Positions 6,900 to 8,355 of a stretch of 8,355 bases of DNA are shown in pieces. The stretch is from contig CAITUF010000335.1 of NCBI GenBank assembly GCA_903895475.1, forward strand, positions 1 to 8,355. The letters are read 5' to 3'. Each line of letters begins with the position of its first letter. The stretch's first letter is position 1. The stretch comes from an uncultured Opitutia bacterium (lineage in GTDB: Bacteria; Verrucomicrobiota; Verrucomicrobiia; Opitutales; UBA953). Under the pieces are notes generated by a model. The model saw only the letters and a program-made list of their open reading frames with translations, ran no database searches and had not been told where the DNA came from. A program made the translations under genes and the position numbers.

Positions 6900-7000
6900 A
6901 GCTGTTCCTGACAACCTATTCCGAGCGCCTCGCGTTGGCGCTGATTTTGAGCGTACTAGGCTTAGCGACTACGCTGACGTGGTTCTGGTGGTCGCTCTAA
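6896..7000 (+). CDS. Small single-span membrane peptide, translationally coupled to the prenyl synthase
   Basis: A 34-residue reading frame starts at GTG 6896, whose last two bases plus the next A form the TGA stop of the prenyl synthase (GTGA overlap). That arrangement is typical of translational coupling. The product begins MKLFLTTYSERLALAL and continues as one hydrophobic helix (about residues 12-33) ending in a Trp/Phe cluster, WFWWSL. It looks like a one-pass inner-membrane peptide with a short polar N-terminus. I do not recognise the family. An in-frame reading also extends upstream inside the synthase gene, but only the part from 6896 is outside it. The gene ends four bases before the convergent lipoprotein gene. 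Its length and lack of homology information keep confidence moderate; a chance frame is possible. Confidence 0.55.
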   Translation: MKLFLTTYSERLALALILSVLGLATTLTWFWWSL

Positions 7001-7004
7001 AGGC

Positions 7005-7514
7005 TTACGGAACGTAACGCTTGGCCTGGAAACCGCGCGCCGTCAGAGCGGCGTGGACGGCCACAAGGTCCACCTTATCACCGACCTTTACGCCAGCGCG
7101 GGCATACCAGCCCGCGGCCATCTCAACCGTGAAGCGGACTTTATCCGAACTAGAGGTAGTCGTCGTGGTGTCCCCGGCCCGCATGGTTTTGATTTCCAAG
7201 ATGACGCCATCCGCGGAGACGAACGCGATATCGAGGTCCAGCGGGGTGTCCTTCATCCAAAAACGCATCTGGGTGTCGGCTTCATACATAAACGCCATGC
7301 CTTCATTCTCCGGCAGCTTAGCAGTGCCCATGAGTCCACGCGACTTCTCGAGATCGGTCACAGCCAAGCGCAGACGGGTAGCGACGGAACCTTGACGCAC
7401 AGGAAAGAGTGTCTCGATGCTGGCATCCTCGCGGGTAGCCACAGGGGCCGGCGCGGGCTGACGATCGCACGCAGCCAAAGCGAAGACGGCCAAGATAAGA
7501 CTAAGACGGCGCAT
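7005..7514 (-). CDS. DUF192 family lipoprotein
   Basis: The product is a 169-residue protein. It starts with a lipoprotein signal, MRRLSLILAVFALAAC: two arginines, a hydrophobic core and the lipobox LAAC, giving a lipidated Cys16. Membrane attachment on the outer side of the inner membrane or on the outer membrane is expected. The rest is a DUF192 domain: RGLMG (59-63), LPENEGMAFMY (67-77), FWMKDTPLDLDIAFVSADG (85-103) and GVKVGDKVDL (141-150) are its hallmark segments. The function of DUF192 proteins is not settled to my knowledge. A Thr/Ser run (GDTTTTTSSSDK, 114-125) sits in a loop where relatives vary. I chose ATG 7514 because it puts the signal peptide at the N-terminus; the frame stays open 132 bases further upstream, but that would bury the signal and overlap the divergent methyltransferase gene. 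The gene converges on the small membrane peptide with four bases between the two stop codons. Confidence 0.9.
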   Translation of the reverse strand: MRRLSLILAVFALAACDRQPAPAPVATREDASIETLFPVRQGSVATRLRLAVTDLEKSRGLMGTAKLPENEGMAFMYEADTQMRFWMKDTPLDLDIAFVSADGVILEIKTMRAGDTTTTTSSSDKVRFTVEMAAGWYARAGVKVGDKVDLVAVHAALTARGFQAKRYVP

Positions 7515-7574
7515 ATGGGCAGTGTTCCCGCTGTTGCGTCCAAGGCAAGTTTCGCTTGTGATCGGTAGCACACC
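7515..7574. promoter_or_regulatory. Divergent intergenic region, presumed promoters for the lipoprotein and methyltransferase genes
   Basis: Sixty bases separate two divergently transcribed genes, so promoters for both should lie here or reach into the genes. The best plus-strand match to a sigma-70 promoter I can see is TTGCGT (7534-7539), a 17-base gap, then TGTGAT (7557-7562). It is weak and would put the transcript start only a few bases before ATG 7575. No convincing minus-strand promoter, operator or Shine-Dalgarno site is visible. Confidence 0.35.
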
Positions 7575-8288
7575 ATGGAAACCGACCGCCAAGCCCACTG
7601 GCGCCACCCCGGCACCGCATGGCACTATGCCCGGGCAGCGGTCCAAGTCGGCCTCTGGGCGTCGGAACGGCGCTTGATCGAAGCAGCCTGGGGAAAAGAG
7701 GCGCGGCTACTCGAACTCGGCTGCGGTGCCGGCCGCGTGGGGTTAGGGCTTCTAAAACTAGGCTACAGCGAACTGACGGTGACCGATTTTTCGCCGACGA
7801 TGGTCGACATGGCGAAGGGTGTCCTCGCGGATGCCAACGTGGCTTGGGCTGACCGTGTGGAAGTCGCCGACGCCTGCAGCCTGCCCTACGCGGATGCGTC
7901 CTTTAACGGAGTGATCTTCGCCTTCAACGGGCTCATGTGCATGCGCGGCCAAGCCGACCGAGCCCGAGCCCTTCCCGAGATTCGTCGTGTACTCAAACCC
8001 GGCGGCCTTTTTCTCTTCACGGCCAATGATCGAGCCGCGGGCGAACACCGCGAACTCTGGGCCCAGGAGCCAACCTTACCCGGCTGCCAACCCGGCGACC
8101 GCTGGCACGAGACAGATTCCATCCCGGTCTTCATGCACAGCAGCACCGAAGCAGAAACACGGGCGGAACTAACGCAGGCAGGCTTCCGGGTGCTGAAATG
8201 CCCGTTACGGTCGGAGGTAACGGCGGAGACTGCCGCCGTGCGGGCCTTTGCCGGTGAAACGCGCTTCTACGTGGCAGAAAGGGTTTGA
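7575..8288 (+). CDS. Class I SAM-dependent methyltransferase
   Basis: The protein has 237 residues and a Rossmann-type methyltransferase core. Motif I is LLELGCGAG (45-53), binding S-adenosylmethionine. Asp71 in VTDFSP ends the second strand and should contact the ribose. Then come ADACSLPYADASFNGVIFAFNGL (98-120), the usual motif II/III region with Asp99 near the adenine, and LKPGG (140-144). This pattern is that of the broad Methyltransf_11/25 group, which methylates small molecules as well as macromolecules. The acceptor cannot be read from the sequence. The C-terminal third (150-237) would carry substrate specificity and shows no motif I know. There is no signal peptide or membrane segment, so it is cytoplasmic. 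The start is ATG 7575 with ACACC just upstream and no Shine-Dalgarno site. Its neighbours do not point to a pathway; a link to quinone synthesis through the nearby prenyl synthase is possible but unsupported. Confidence 0.9.
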   Translation: METDRQAHWRHPGTAWHYARAAVQVGLWASERRLIEAAWGKEARLLELGCGAGRVGLGLLKLGYSELTVTDFSPTMVDMAKGVLADANVAWADRVEVADACSLPYADASFNGVIFAFNGLMCMRGQADRARALPEIRRVLKPGGLFLFTANDRAAGEHRELWAQEPTLPGCQPGDRWHETDSIPVFMHSSTEAETRAELTQAGFRVLKCPLRSEVTAETAAVRAFAGETRFYVAERV

Positions 8289-8323
8289 GGGAACCACCCT
8301 AGGCGAAGCATTGTCCTGCTCCC

Positions 8324-8355
8324 ATGAGACTTTCCGCCATCACGGCCTGGATTTG
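8324..8355 (+). CDS. Start of an unidentified gene, 3' partial
   Basis: An ATG at 8324 opens a frame that runs off the right edge after ten whole codons (MRLSAITAWI). It lies 35 bases after the methyltransferase stop on the same strand and is preceded by GCTCCC, the same C-rich type of leader seen before other starts here. Too little is visible to name the product. Confidence 0.4.
   Translation, partial: MRLSAITAWI

Noticed and set aside
7036..7055. Stem CGCGCCG / CGGCGTG around a six-base loop, considered as a terminator for the upstream plus-strand genes
   Set aside because: It lies within the coding end of the lipoprotein gene, is not followed by a T-run on either strand and is explained by codon content.
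7541..7558. CAAG repeats with CTTG in the divergent spacer, considered as an operator
   Set aside because: Four-base arms are too short to separate from chance.
7053..7568. Plus-strand frame of 171 codons across the lipoprotein gene
   Set aside because: The minus strand encodes a clear DUF192 lipoprotein with lipobox and family motifs, so this frame is its shadow.
8288..8300. AGGG-CCCT hairpin after the methyltransferase stop
   Set aside because: The four-base stem with no T-tract is too weak to call a terminator.

Overview
The window is a gene-dense stretch of bacterial chromosome. Base composition is GC-rich (roughly 60%, judged by eye). Eight genes can be supported, plus the first codons of a ninth at the right edge. 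There is no tRNA, rRNA, CRISPR array, insertion sequence or phage gene, and nothing suggests recent transfer. The taxon cannot be proven from this sequence. The lack of Shine-Dalgarno motifs, the Ser/Ser DapF variant and the large SWIM-SNF2 ATPase together recall Verrucomicrobiota of the Opitutae type. That is an inference of modest confidence.

Layout. Positions 1-818 hold the 3' part of a DapF (diaminopimelate epimerase family) gene in which both positions of the catalytic cysteines are serine. A large SWIM zinc-finger SNF2 ATPase follows (894-3800, or from GTG 852). Nine bases later comes tatC (3810-4820), with a long acidic C-terminal tail. Then comes a Sec-exported protein of unknown function with a charged low-complexity tether and a C-terminal pair of CxxC motifs like half a DnaJ zinc finger (4835-5890). 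After a 58-base spacer with a possible hairpin come a polyprenyl diphosphate synthase (5949-6899) and a 34-residue single-span membrane peptide that overlaps it by four bases (6896-7000). On the minus strand, converging on that peptide, is a DUF192 lipoprotein (7514-7005). It is divergent from a class I SAM-dependent methyltransferase (7575-8288). A further gene starts at 8324 and runs off the window.

The plus-strand genes from dapF to the small membrane peptide are close together and probably form one or two transcription units. Their functions are mixed: cell wall or amino-acid chemistry, DNA-dependent ATPase, protein export and isoprenoid synthesis. This looks like housekeeping genes in a compact order, not a dedicated pathway or a defence island. 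I found no clear new multi-gene system. The points most worth checking are the DapF variant that has lost both catalytic cysteines, the exported zinc-motif protein next to tatC, the small coupled membrane peptide, and start codons preceded by C-rich anti-SD-like tracts in place of Shine-Dalgarno sites.
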